Of a DNA stretch of 64,000 nucleotides, positions 1 through 9,530 are shown piece by piece. Position numbers and translations under genes: made by a program. The notes beneath the pieces were generated by a model that searched no databases, was not told the origin of the DNA, and saw only the letters and a program-made list of their open reading frames with translations. Within the stretch, counting starts at the first letter, position 1, and each line of letters starts with the position of its first letter. This DNA comes from Gnetum montanum. Lineage: Eukaryota > Streptophyta > Gnetopsida > Gnetales > Gnetaceae. The stretch covers positions 772,732 to 836,731 of the forward strand of contig MNCI01033529.1 of NCBI GenBank assembly GCA_015680685.1, in the 5' to 3' direction.

Positions 1-2076
1 GTAAGGGTATCGAAGTATCGGATGTGGCATCCCCCATGACTGTGGGTATTGCCACTGCTGATGTTGTTCGATGGGCTGCGGAGGTGTTCCACTTGGATAA
101 TACGTCAAGGGTTGGTGGAACTGCCTTGGGTTACCTTGTGGATAAGGTAACCTTCTGGGTGTTTGCCGTTGATTAAGTCTTGGATTTAATGCATACACCC
201 CAGACTCCTGCAGATGTGAGATAATTGGACAACATCCCTTAGGATGGTCATAGTAACAGACCTCACATCCACCATCATTGTCTGAATCAGAATTTTCAGC
301 CTCATCGGAGTTAAAGATCTTTCCCTTACCCTTGTTATGTGCAGGGTTAAAGTTTCTCCGCTTGACTTTTCCTTTGTCACTACTTTGCTCATCCTTAGAC
401 TCCTCTACGATTTTCAGGACTGTTTCTATTCGTGAGTCTAAGGAATCCCACATTTGGTCTACCTTAGCCGATACCTCCGTTGTTAACTTTTGGATCGGCA
501 CGGTTTTCCTGTTCACCAACTCTTCGAGTGGTGACTCATCCTCCTCATCACAGAATTTCACTCCCTTCTTGCGAAGGGAGGGATCGCGGTTGTATTCCTC
601 CGCACTTTCTCTTTTACATAGCTCACCCTCTTCTTGTGCTACTTGTTCCAACAATACTTCAACTTCATGGGCTCTTAGTTGGGAGAGTCTCCCTTGGGCG
701 TAAGTCCCAAGAGTTCTTCTCGTTTCATTTCGTAGCCCATCCACGAGGTGGCGAAGTTGATCCCGTTTAGCGTACCCATGGCCCGGGCAACGATGTAGCA
801 ATGTGTAGTAACGGGCCATGGCAGCATCCAAGGATTCATAAGCTCCTTGTTTCCAGCCTTGGATCTGCTTACGCAAGTTAGACACTCTGGAGTACGTTTG
901 ATATTTGTTGTTGAACAATTCAAGCATCGTACTCCATCTCCTGATGGTTTCTGGTTCTAAGGACCGGTACCAGCTTTCCGCTTCCTTAATGAGTATCCTT
1001 GGGAACAACTTGAGTTTCTGCCACTCATTGTCTATATTCTGCAAGGCACAGGCGTCGTGGAATGCCTGTAGATGATGTTGAGGATCAGCGTTGTATCCCC
1101 CTTCAAAACGTGGGATATTATTTATATCCAAACGCTTGATCCTGCTATCTTTTAGATGCCTTGTGGGAATCCTAACTGCCTCTCGAATGTTAAGCATGCT
1201 TCGGGTTGCGAATAGGGGTTCGTCATGATCATCCCTTTCATGACGTCTGTGATGTCTACGTTGTGGTTCCCTATTCTCCCTACGTCCATGCCCTTGTCCT
1301 AACTCCTCTCGACCTTCTTTTCGAGGCATTTCATCTCGTCTACCTTTGTTCTCCGCATTATGCTCATGGTGGCTGCGCTCAGATGTGGAAGGAGAGGGTG
1401 AATGATGTGATGAAGGGGAAGAAGAAGGGGATCCATCACCATGGTGATGTTTCTTGCCTTCTCTTCGGCTGCTTCGGCCCCGATCGTTGTGACGATCAAC
1501 GAGTCCGTCATTAGTGTGAGTAGTTGTTCCTGCCGTGAACAGCTGGTGCTCACGGGGATCAGAGCCTGGAATATGTATCGTTGATCTAAGGCCCTGATGC
1601 CTAACCTCTTCACTAGAGTGAGGAGGAGGAACATCATTTTCTAAGAAACCCATCGTGAGGGGTTCCTCTTCTCCTATTTCACTAATGACGTGGGGAACCT
1701 TGCCCTTCAGTAGTGAATGTTGGCTCTCCTGCCTTGCATCCCGAATACGTTGGGCGTTTGTGGGATGATAATCCCTTGTATCATGGTCATCCAAAACGTA
1801 TTCTGCGAACAGCTCATGCATGCCAATCTGTACCAAGGCACGGAAAAGCATGTTGGGAGCAGATCGATCTGGGGGTAACACGATGTTACCTTGCATGTCT
1901 CTCCACCGCAGTTGCTCATCTTGATGGAAAACAAAGGTAAAATCCGGCACATACTCATCGGGATGAGTATATGTGACCTTAGATTGTTGAGGACATGGTT
2001 GATCTCGGTTATGCGTATGATGCTGACTTTCTCCTGTATTGTCCTTAGGTGAGTTGATTTCGTGAGAAGAAGCCAT
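1..2076 (-). CDS. gag of young gypsy retrotransposon E1 (partial, open to window edge)
   Basis: The reverse strand from an ATG at 2076-2074 stays open for 692 codons to the window edge with no stop that I found. Gag builds the cytoplasmic virus-like particle that packages element RNA. The N-terminal third is polar and rich in His, Arg and Ser. The gag core follows, with the motif DPQHHLQAFHDACA near codon 320 and then ESWYRSLEPETIRRW. A zinc-knuckle-like motif, CEVCYYDHPKGCC, lies near codon 605, followed by a Pro/Gln/Tyr-rich tail. The start is supported by the 127-nt spacing from the primer-binding site and by the aligned start in the decayed relative at 14913. Unlike its relatives the frame is unbroken and keeps its CpGs, so the insertion is recent. 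Protease and pol would lie left of the window. Confidence 0.85.
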   Translation of the reverse strand, partial: MASSHEINSPKDNTGESQHHTHNRDQPCPQQSKVTYTHPDEYVPDFTFVFHQDEQLRWRDMQGNIVLPPDRSAPNMLFRALVQIGMHELFAEYVLDDHDTRDYHPTNAQRIRDARQESQHSLLKGKVPHVISEIGEEEPLTMGFLENDVPPPHSSEEVRHQGLRSTIHIPGSDPREHQLFTAGTTTHTNDGLVDRHNDRGRSSRREGKKHHHGDGSPSSSPSSHHSPSPSTSERSHHEHNAENKGRRDEMPRKEGREELGQGHGRRENREPQRRHHRRHERDDHDEPLFATRSMLNIREAVRIPTRHLKDSRIKRLDINNIPRFEGGYNADPQHHLQAFHDACALQNIDNEWQKLKLFPRILIKEAESWYRSLEPETIRRWSTMLELFNNKYQTYSRVSNLRKQIQGWKQGAYESLDAAMARYYTLLHRCPGHGYAKRDQLRHLVDGLRNETRRTLGTYAQGRLSQLRAHEVEVLLEQVAQEEGELCKRESAEEYNRDPSLRKKGVKFCDEEDESPLEELVNRKTVPIQKLTTEVSAKVDQMWDSLDSRIETVLKIVEESKDEQSSDKGKVKRRNFNPAHNKGKGKIFNSDEAENSDSDNDGGCEVCYYDHPKGCCPIISHLQESGVYALNPRLNQRQTPRRLPYPQGNPRQFHQPLTYYPSGTPPQPIEQHQQWQYPQSWGMPHPILRYPY

Positions 2077-2203
2077 TTCTATTGGTGTGCTAATTTCACC
2101 GTTATTTATTGTTCTTGATTAACTGATTAACCCTAAGGTTCGTTTTAAGCTCACAACGATGTGAGTGATATCCCTTATGTTAAATTGGCGAAAAAACACT
2201 TAG

Positions 2204-2221
2204 TCCCCGGCAACGGCGCCA
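2204..2221 (-). other. Primer-binding site matching plant tRNA-Asp
   Basis: The plus strand reads TCCCCGGCAACGGCGCCA, the 3' end of plant tRNA-Asp including CCA, so the minus strand is its perfect complement. It lies one base from the LTR end, as expected for priming of minus-strand DNA. tRNA-Asp priming is known for Athila-type elements. Confidence 0.9.
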
Positions 2222-3166
2222 ATGATGAGTGGCGAGGTACCCCTACACTCCACCATACGAATACGAGCGTACACGCGCGATCCGGTCGAACTCCGCAGAC
2301 TAAATGCCTTAACGCCACAAGAAACACTTGGGGTTAATCGTTCGTTGTCTTCCCAGGCTTGCTTGTATGTGTCACGGTGTATGGTTAAGCAAGTCTGAGG
2401 TATGTGATTTTTTTGGTATTTTCGGCTTATCTTCTATGCTACCAGGAGGAAGGGTTGAGAAAACTAAACTAACTCTAACTAAGATCTAAGTCTAAATTAA
2501 CTAGCGTCAGCATCCGTTCCCACTTGCCGGACACACCCTGAACTATGCAACTGCAGCTTACCAAACGCTAATCGTTACTGGGATCGCCACACGTAACGCA
2601 AGTGCTCGAAGTGGTCGTACTGAGGCACCTATTTAGCCTACGTGTGATAAGCAGCCGATTCCTTAGCCAGCCGTACACACCCGTGGGTGCTCGTAACTAA
2701 GTCGTACTTATCACACGATCTAGCCTAGCAATGAGCAGCCGATTCCTCAACTAGCCGTACACATTAGACCCGGGAGTTACCAAGCGCAGAATCCTGGAAT
2801 ACGCTACTGGGTTACCAAGCATCCAATGCTCGTAATTGAGTCGTACTCATGCATTGCGTCAAGCAGCCGATTCCTTGACTAGCCGTACACGTCCGTAGAC
2901 GCTCGTAATCAAGTCGTACTTGAACGCACTAGGAAAGCAGGACAAAAAGCAATAAAACCATGTACTGCAAGGTTTATCCAATCAAGTTCGTCTTTAATGC
3001 CGTACACAACTTCGGTTCAGGTTACAAGCTGCTCGAATAAAGAGCCGTTCACTCTAGGACTCCTACTGCGGGCACATGGGGAAAAATTCTAACTCTGGAG
3101 TGATCAATCTGCCAGAGCTTCGCTACACTAGCCAGGATTGGGAAAATGAAGGGAGTGCCGCCTCTT

Positions 3167-3173
3167 ATTTATA
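3167..3173 (-). promoter_or_regulatory. TATA box of the E1 LTR
   Basis: On the minus strand this reads TATAAAT, followed by AAGAGGCGG. It sits just downstream (in element orientation) of the palindromic U3. LTRs at 19491 and 43402 have TATAAAT in the same relation to their GATATC repeats. Confidence 0.7.
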
Positions 3174-3186
3174 GATATGGCGGCGG

Positions 3187-3236
3187 GACGCGATATCGCG
3201 TACGCGATATCGCAGGTGAAGACGCGATATCGCGGC
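3187..3236. repeat. Three CGCGATATCGCG palindromes in the E1 U3
   Basis: Three near-identical palindromes with core GCGATATCGC follow one another within 50 bases immediately upstream of the TATA box. Older LTRs of the family keep several GATATC or CAATATC words at the same place, consistent with CpG decay of a conserved element. A protein-binding enhancer is an inference. Confidence 0.75.
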
Positions 3237-3304
3237 CTAGTGAAAACTGCGTCTCATCAAGTGGTGTAGTGAAAAATCTTGCTAATTCAAAACTCTATTT
3301 TTAA

Positions 3305-3805
3305 AATTTCAACCAAGGTGGAAAAAATGTTGAAATATTTAGATGAAAAACTCCAAACTACTCTAAAAATTGTAGAGGAGCCAAAGAGCAAAGTAGTGAT
3401 TGTGATCTAAGAAGAAGAAATGAAGCTAAACATGCCTACTAAAGAAGTAAGGGCAAAGCTCCTGCAATAGAAGAGGTTATGGAGTCAGAATCAAATGATG
3501 ATGGTAGGTGTGACATCTAATAATATGAATATCCTAAAGGATGTTTCCCTATTATGTCACACTTGCAGGATTCTAGGATGTATGCTCTAAATCCTATATT
3601 GGCAAGAAGGTAAGCAGTTAGAAGATTTCCTTATCCTCAAGAGAATCCCAAGTAGTTCCACTAGCAACAACAAGCTTACTATTCAAGTGGAGCCCCACCA
3701 CAACCGTATGAGTAGTATCATTAGTGGTAGCACCCACAGTTGTGGGGGATACCACTGCTAAGGTACTAGTACGCTTATAGATAACCTAATTTATGTGAGT
3801 AATAT
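3305..3805 (+). pseudogene. gag C-terminal remnant of old element E2
   Basis: The plus strand reads as the C-terminal part of the same gag seen intact at 1-2076. It starts at the segment matching VDQMWDSLDSRIETVLKIVEE, then a decayed zinc-knuckle region and PKGCFPIMSHLQDSRMYALNP. Several stops interrupt it. The young element E1 was inserted immediately upstream, inside this gag, which explains why the first two thirds are absent here. Confidence 0.75.
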
Positions 3806-4319
3806 GTCTAGCAACCTATGTCTCCACATGACTCTTCTAGTCACACCTCGTTCCAACATCACTACTACCCTCCTATGTATTATAGAGTTCATTCTTTATC
3901 TTCCAAAGTAAAATCCCCATACCCTTATCATCCTTCTATCCTTCTGCACATGCCCCTCCACCCTCAACCCAATTACCACTTACTGTATCCATGTAGGCTG
4001 AAATTCCTACATAGCCATAGCAACATAATGCTACTAGGGCCGTTAACTTACAACTGGTTCCTCCACCAACTGGTTTAGAATCTAGACCAAGAAGAAGATC
4101 ATTCTTTTGAATCAATAACCCTAAAAAGCCCTCATCAACTCACGTGGTTGGTTGTCCTATGTCTCCTTCATCCTTTGCATCTATTCCTTTCAAAAACCCT
4201 TCAAACCAAATACCTCCCAAGATACTCATAGTTATGTTAACCCATGCTATATCTACTTGGATCAAGGCTAGCAACATTCCTAGGAAAATAGTTGATCCTA
4301 GAAGTCCCCTCATTTACTT

Positions 4320-6492
4320 GCAAATTTTTAGGAATAAGCCATGAAAAGGTCTTCTTAACTTAGGTTCTAGTGTCAATTTGATTTCTCATGAGATGTACAA
4401 AGCTTAGAACCTGCCTGTTAAGAAGATCAACATTTGTTTAGAATTGGAAGATTAGTCCATTACTATTTCCTTGGGATTAGTGAAGGACATTGTAACTACT
4501 ATTTTTAGGTGGTATTGTCCTATCGATTTCCTAGTGATCAAGGTTAACAACTACAAGGGGAACTTCCCAATCATTATGGGAAAGGCGTGGTTGAGTACTA
4601 TTGATGTGTGAATGTGCATCAGAGATCTTTTTCTAAAAATTTCCAAGGAAAATGCTTTTGGAATGATTGAGAAAAGGAAAGTTCCATGCATCACGTACAA
4701 CAATATAGTGTGCAACTCTATGTAGAAATTATGGTCTATCTAAAGCACATCAATCAAAGCATGTAGATAGTGTGTAGATGAATCTAAAATCCAAAGTGCT
4801 TATATATAGTAACCATAAAACAAGAGGACATCCAATGGTTGACAGTTGATCCTAAAAGTAGCACACTTTGCATGGAACCAACTGAGAGTTTAACATGTGA
4901 ATATGTTGAAGGAATGGATGAACTAGAGCAAGTTCATTGCCAACTCTCTGATGATAAACCTAACAATACTTATTGGGAAAGTTTGAAATCCCTAAAAATT
5001 TTAAACAAGAGTCGTTATTATTGAAAACTCTATCTACTAACACGAAGTATGCATTTATAAAAAATGGTAAGCTAGTGATAATCAATGTCAATCTTGCTCC
5101 TAAGAAGAAAGAGAAGTTGTTAAATGTGGTTAAAAAATGGCCAACAACCTTTGCTTTGTCATATTCTAAACTCACAATAATTAATCCTTGGATATGCTAG
5201 CATCACATCTATACTAATCCTTTCATCAAGCCAAAGAGGCAATGATAGAGGTGACTAAATCCTAAATTGAAGTAGATCATCAAAGAGGAAATTAAATAAC
5301 TACTCAAGGTAGGGTTCATCTATCCAATTATGAATAGCGAGCAGGTTAGCCCACTTGTGATTATGTTAAAGAAAGATTACAAGTGGAGGATGTGTATTAA
5401 TTTTAGGTTGTTGAACATGGAAACCTACAAAGATCATTTTTTGTTACCATTTCTGGACCAAGTGTTGAATACTATTTTTAGGCATCGTTTTTACAACTTT
5501 TTAGATAGTTATAGTGGCTATAACTAGATTCAATTTGCGCTAGAGGATCAGGCCAAAACTATATTCAAAAGTCCCTAGGGAACTTTTTTATATCAAAAGA
5601 TGTTATTTAGTCTATGCAATGCCTCAACAACATTCCAACACCTTATCCTTAGTATTTTTTAGCATCATATTGATAGTAGGATGAAAGTCTTCATGGATGA
5701 ATTCTCCAGCTATGGTGCTACATTTGAGCAAGCTTTGGACTACCTTGAGCAAGTGCTAAAAAGATTTGTTAAAACCAATCTTTGGCTCAATTGGCAAAAG
5801 AGTCATCTCATAGTCTAAGAGAACATTGTGTTGGGGCATAGAATTTCTCAAGTAGGGATCAAGATGAAACCTAAAAATATTAGGATCATCCAAGGAATAA
5901 TGCATCAATTGAAAATTGTTAAAGATGTTTGGTCATTCCTTGGACACACTGGCTACTACTAGTAATTCATAGAGAATTTCTCTAACATCACTAAACCATT
6001 CCTCAAGCTTACAAAGAAAGATGCTCCATTCTTATGGACTAAGAAATGCGAAAGGGCATTCCAACAACTCAAGGAGAAGCTTGTAGAAACTCCAATTCTA
6101 CTACCACTTGATTGCTTCCATTCATTTTACATCATGACAAATGCATCAAACTATGCCGTAGAAGCTATGCTTATGTAATTGGATGATCAAAAATGTTCTT
6201 ATTACATCCATTGTGCAAGTTGAAGCATTATGGATGCATAACTTAACTACATCACAATAGAGAAAGAGCTAATGGTGATGGTGTATCCCTTGGAGAAGTT
6301 TAGGTACTATGTGCTTGGATACAAAGTATTTATGCACACTAACCACCTTGTCATTCGCTTCTTGATGAACAAGTCGACAGTGAGCCCCCATATCATATGG
6401 TGGCTAGTGATCTTACAAGAGTTTAATTTTATAATGGTAAATCAAAAGGAAACTAAGAATGTGATTATTGATTACCTTTCTTTGTTACGATA
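4320..6492 (+). pseudogene. Protease, reverse transcriptase and RNase H remnant of E2 (Athila-like pol)
   Basis: Protease remains around 4360-4620 (LGSSVNLISHEMYKA, then FPIIMGKAWLSTID). Reverse transcriptase spans about 5290-6000, with KWRMCINFRLLNMETYKDHF, FLDSYSGYN, FMDEF in place of the YVDD-type box (about 5690), ENIVLGHRISQVGIKMKP and a decayed VWSFLGHTGYY. RNase H is at 6000-6490 with TIEKELMVMVYPLEKFRYYV. The order and these words match the Athila branch of Ty3/gypsy. Many stops and shifts make it non-functional. It joins the gag remnant upstream and the integrase remnant downstream. Confidence 0.8.
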
Positions 6493-6739
6493 AGACAATA
6501 AAGAGTAGGAGAGCCCACTCTTTGATCAATTTCTTGATGAACTCCTATTTAATGGTGCAATAAATGAACAAGTGCTCACTAAACCAAATTGGTATGAGAG
6601 CATCCTCACTTATCTTCTTACCTAGGAGATGCCACAAGACTTGGACTGCTCGAAGAAATAATAGTTTCTTCATCAGGTCAAACACTTCAAGGAGATCAAG
6701 AGACACCTTTACAAGGTGTGCATTGATGACCTTGTTCAT

Positions 6740-7203
6740 TGATGTGTCCCTAATGCTAATCAACTGCATCTTCTCCAACATGCTCATGAGGGTCCTTGTG
6801 GGGATCACTATGTAGGGATACACATGGGCATGGTATTATTGGCCAATAATCTTCAACGATGCTCACCAATTCATCTACTCTTGTGAACGTTGTCAATGAG
6901 ATGGTGGGATCACCACTCAAATGAAAGGGCCTCAATAGTGGATCCAACCACTAGAACCCTTCGACATTTGGGACATAGAATTCATGGGTCCCTTCACATC
7001 CATTACTATTGACTATTGTACGAAATGGATAGAAGTAGTAACCATTACTAACTATTCATCTTTCACTGCTACTCAATTTGTTCAACAAAATGTTGTAAAT
7101 AGATTTGGAGTGCCATGTGCATTGATTTCTAACAATGGGACTCATTTTATAGGTGCTACTTTTCATAAGTTCATGCAACGCTTGGGGGTATGCATAGTAG
7201 CAT
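6740..7203 (+). pseudogene. Integrase remnant of E2, truncated
   Basis: A decayed HHCC region (CQ-type cysteines near 6890) precedes a readable catalytic-core segment from 6984: MGPFTSITIDYCTKWIEVV, a drifted start of the core, followed by FGVPCALISNNGTHF, where the second Asp of the D,D(35)E triad is replaced (SNNGTHF instead of SDNGTHF). The frame stops at 7203 and the third catalytic residue and C-terminus are missing. The next recognisable sequence is an LTR end, so integrase tail, 3' leader and most of the LTR were deleted. Confidence 0.75.
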
Positions 7204-7247
7204 AGTGCTTAGTCGCCCAGCAGTAGATATGTGGGTTTAGAATGTGT

Positions 7248-7507
7248 ACAGAAATTGGGAACAGATACTTATGTTAGGATTAGTTAAATGATTAGTTAAT
7301 TAATTAATTTAGATTAGTTGATCAAATCCTTTTTTATCTACAATTTAAGCACCTAACTATAAAACATAAAAATGATAAAAATCAAATGCCTCAGTTACAC
7401 TTAACCATACCAATGAACGTCACAAGTGTAATTGGGAAGACAACGATTGACCTTAAGGCTAGATTCACTTCCTTAGGTTTGGTGTAGGGGTACCTTGCCG
7501 CTCATCA
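7248..7507 (+). repeat. Truncated 3' LTR end of E2
   Basis: This stretch aligns by eye with the inner third of the E1 LTR: GGGAACAGAT, TTAGTTAATTAATTTAGA, CAAGTGTAATTGGGAAGACAACGA and the end GTAGGGGTACC...GCTCATCA. About 750 bases of U3 and R are absent. The end at 7507 is the right boundary of the old element. Confidence 0.7.
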
Positions 7508-8050
7508 GTATGCAAAACAAAATTTACCTGACACATATTAAAGTAGTAGGTGAAGCAATTCACTTCTGAACTAAAATTTATTTAAGGCTATGATATGCTA
7601 TAAGCAAAATCAAATTGTGTTTTTGTTAGCTAGTAGAAATCGATGAATAAATATTCTTAGAAGAAAGAAAAAACACACACATGTAGACTTTGGATTCTGT
7701 ATTTGTCATCACCTTAAAAAACAAGTAGTATATTCTTCCTAACCACCTTGTACTCATTTCTTATGGACCAAATACAATATTACAACTTATAATTCATATG
7801 AATTGTATCAAACACATTCCATTATTTTATTAAATCAGTGTTAACTTACTATAAACTCGTACAATAATAAATAATATGTAATGTATTGAAATTAACGTGG
7901 ATTTGCAAGTTTGCCTTTTCCTTTACGATGCTTTTGACCGGCGAGGCAGCAATGTGAAACCTCATCAACTTGCTATTGGAAACTAATCAATCAAGTAAAG
8001 TATATTCCACGCAAAAGGAAAAAAGTAACAGTATTTCCACAGTTAAACAC
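7508..8050. other. AT-rich intergenic DNA
   Basis: No gene or recognisable repeat was seen. The stretch is AT-rich with short A and T runs. It separates the retrotransposon end from the upstream region of the DUF247 gene. Confidence 0.5.
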
Positions 8051-8255
8051 GAGATGGAAAGTTTGCTGTGGACGGACAACTGAGCTTGGCCATGGATCAG
8101 GGTCCACAGGTAACTTTGATTGTTTTCTTTTTCAAATGCGCAGAGATGGAAAGTTTGCTGTGCACAGACAGTTGGGCCTGGCCGTGGATCAGGGTCCACA
8201 GGTAACATCAGTTGTTTTGTTTTTTCAAATGCCCAGAGACGGAAAGTTTGCTGTG
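8051..8255 (+). repeat. Tandem repeat, 92-93 bp unit, about 2.2 copies
   Basis: Units begin GAGATGGAAAGTTTGCTGTG at 8051 and 8143 and GAGACGGAAAGTTTGCTGTG at 8236. Each includes CATGGATCAGGGTCCACAGG or its CGTGGATCAGG variant and a TTTTTCAAATGC tail. Copies differ at few positions, so the duplication is fairly recent. It lies about 1.3 kb upstream of the DUF247 start. Confidence 0.85.
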
Positions 8256-8863
8256 CATGTACCAATAACCGTTTTCTTGTTACTGCAGTAAAACATATTA
8301 ACGGAAGGTTTACGGAACAATTTAACTGTAATTTCTGTGACCAATGGTTCATGTCTACTCTGTGTGCCGATTCCAGTGATCTTATCCCTTGTGGCCTCCA
8401 AAAACCTTGCAGATCTTCACGTGGAGGGCATCATAACCATACTGATTTCAATGCTATCACTGCAAGTCCACATCTATTTAATGGCAATTTCATTGACCTG
8501 TTGTGGCAATAAATTTTCAAACATAATAACGGTTAAGCCGCTGGGGCAATTTTCTTAAGGATAACATGTATATTTCTACGGGACAATGAAAACATAAAAT
8601 GAAAGTAAGATAGCAAGCGCTCTCTTTTTTTCGGTTTTCCAAAATTAAACGAATAAAGCGGCATAGACAAACATGCAGACCCTATCATGCTGGCCCAAAA
8701 TGACAGAATCTTTTTCCCATATTGCCAACATAATGGGCCTCATAATTAATGAATAAAGATGCACCACAGTGCACTTCGTATTCATCTATTTTCCTTGCCA
8801 AGTTAGAAAAAGTCAGGAATATTTATGTTTAACACCAGCATGAACGGCCTTCATCACTCATCA
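8256..8863. other. Intergenic DNA, no gene seen
   Basis: Short open frames exist on the plus strand but none has a recognisable domain or a plausible start context. Composition is AT-rich and I see no repeat structure. Confidence 0.4.
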
Positions 8864-9064
8864 TCATCTTAGCTTTCTTAGCTTTGTGCTAACATGCACA
8901 GCCCTCTTAGTCTTTCTTCTGCATCCTCCCTGTGAGCCATGATATGCTTTCACACTGAAATCATATTTCCAGGAGAGAATGTGACTTAAGATGATAGGAA
9001 TAATGGAAATGAACGCGACAGCTGCAAAAACCAGTCCTACAATCCAATTTTCACAAGGAAGACA
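8864..9064 (-). CDS. Candidate terminal exon of an unknown membrane protein
   Basis: The minus strand shows a pyrimidine-rich splice acceptor (AATTTTCAG) ending at 9065, then 66 open codons to a TGA at 8866-8864. The peptide starts CLPCENWIVG, continues with a convincing hydrophobic helix (LVFAAVAFISIIPIILSHIL) and ends in a basic tail (CRRKTKRAVHVSTKLRKLR). No upstream exon is identifiable; the sequence to the right is the DUF247 promoter. It may be a relic of a displaced gene or a chance frame. I do not recognise the family. Confidence 0.3.
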   Translation of the reverse strand, partial: CLPCENWIVGLVFAAVAFISIIPIILSHILSWKYDFSVKAYHGSQGGCRRKTKRAVHVSTKLRKLR

Positions 9065-9083
9065 CTGAAAATTTAGATCTTAC

Positions 9084-9432
9084 GGAATCAATTCTTGAAT
9101 TATGAGACAATCGTTCTCAGGAATACCAATTATGAGACAATCGTTATCAGGAATACCAAGATCTTTAGTCTGCAATTCTATACAAATTCTTGAATTATGA
9201 GACAATCGTTATCAGGAATACCAATTATGAGACAATCGTTACGAGGAATACCAAGATCTTTAGCCTGCAATTCTATACGAATTCTTGAATTATGAGACAA
9301 TCGTTATCAGGAATACCAAGATCTTTCAAGAATACCAAGATCTTTAGTCTGCGATTCTATTTGAATTCTTGAATTATGAGACAATCGTTATCAGGAATAC
9401 CACGATCTTTAGTCTGCAATTCTATATAAGCA
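9084..9432 (+). repeat. Promoter tandem repeat of the DUF247 gene
   Basis: Four units of roughly 85-95 bases contain AATTCTTGAATTATGAGACA, ATCGTTATCAGGAATACCA and AGATCTTTAGTCTGCAATTC, with smaller internal duplications of about 33 bases. Unit ends read TCTATACAAATTC, TCTATACGAATTC, TCTATTTGAATTC and finally TCTATATAAGC, the last being the TATA box. Copies are very similar, which suggests recent expansion. Confidence 0.9.
9423..9430 (+). promoter_or_regulatory. TATA box of the DUF247 gene
   Basis: TATATAAG lies about 100 bases upstream of the ATG at 9531, so a start near 9455 would give a 5' leader of about 75 nt. It is the divergent end of the last promoter repeat unit. Confidence 0.7.
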
Positions 9433-9530
9433 ACTACGTCGACTATAGGCATAACCGAGTGATTGAGCTATCTAAGAAGTAAGAAGACAGGAGAGTTAAA
9501 GAATAGAGAGACTGAGAGAGTAATCAAAGG

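Larger units (their letters stand above)
2223..3259 (-). repeat. 5' LTR of E1 (about 1037 bp)
   Basis: The plus strand begins TGATGAGTGG next to the primer site and ends CTCATCA at 3259, giving TG...CA ends inside an inverted TGATGAG/CTCATCA terminus. The same inner end occurs in LTRs ending at 7507, 20256 and 44168. The LTR contains direct repeats around AGCAGCCGATTCCT (2650-2940), a TATA box and a palindromic U3. The sequence right of 3259 is gag of another element, so this is an insertion boundary. The partner LTR is outside the window, so the target duplication cannot be checked. Confidence 0.85.

Noticed and set aside
675-923. Minus-strand frame beginning with an alternative start
   Set aside because: It is an out-of-frame shadow of the intact E1 gag, whose frame has its start codon at 2076.
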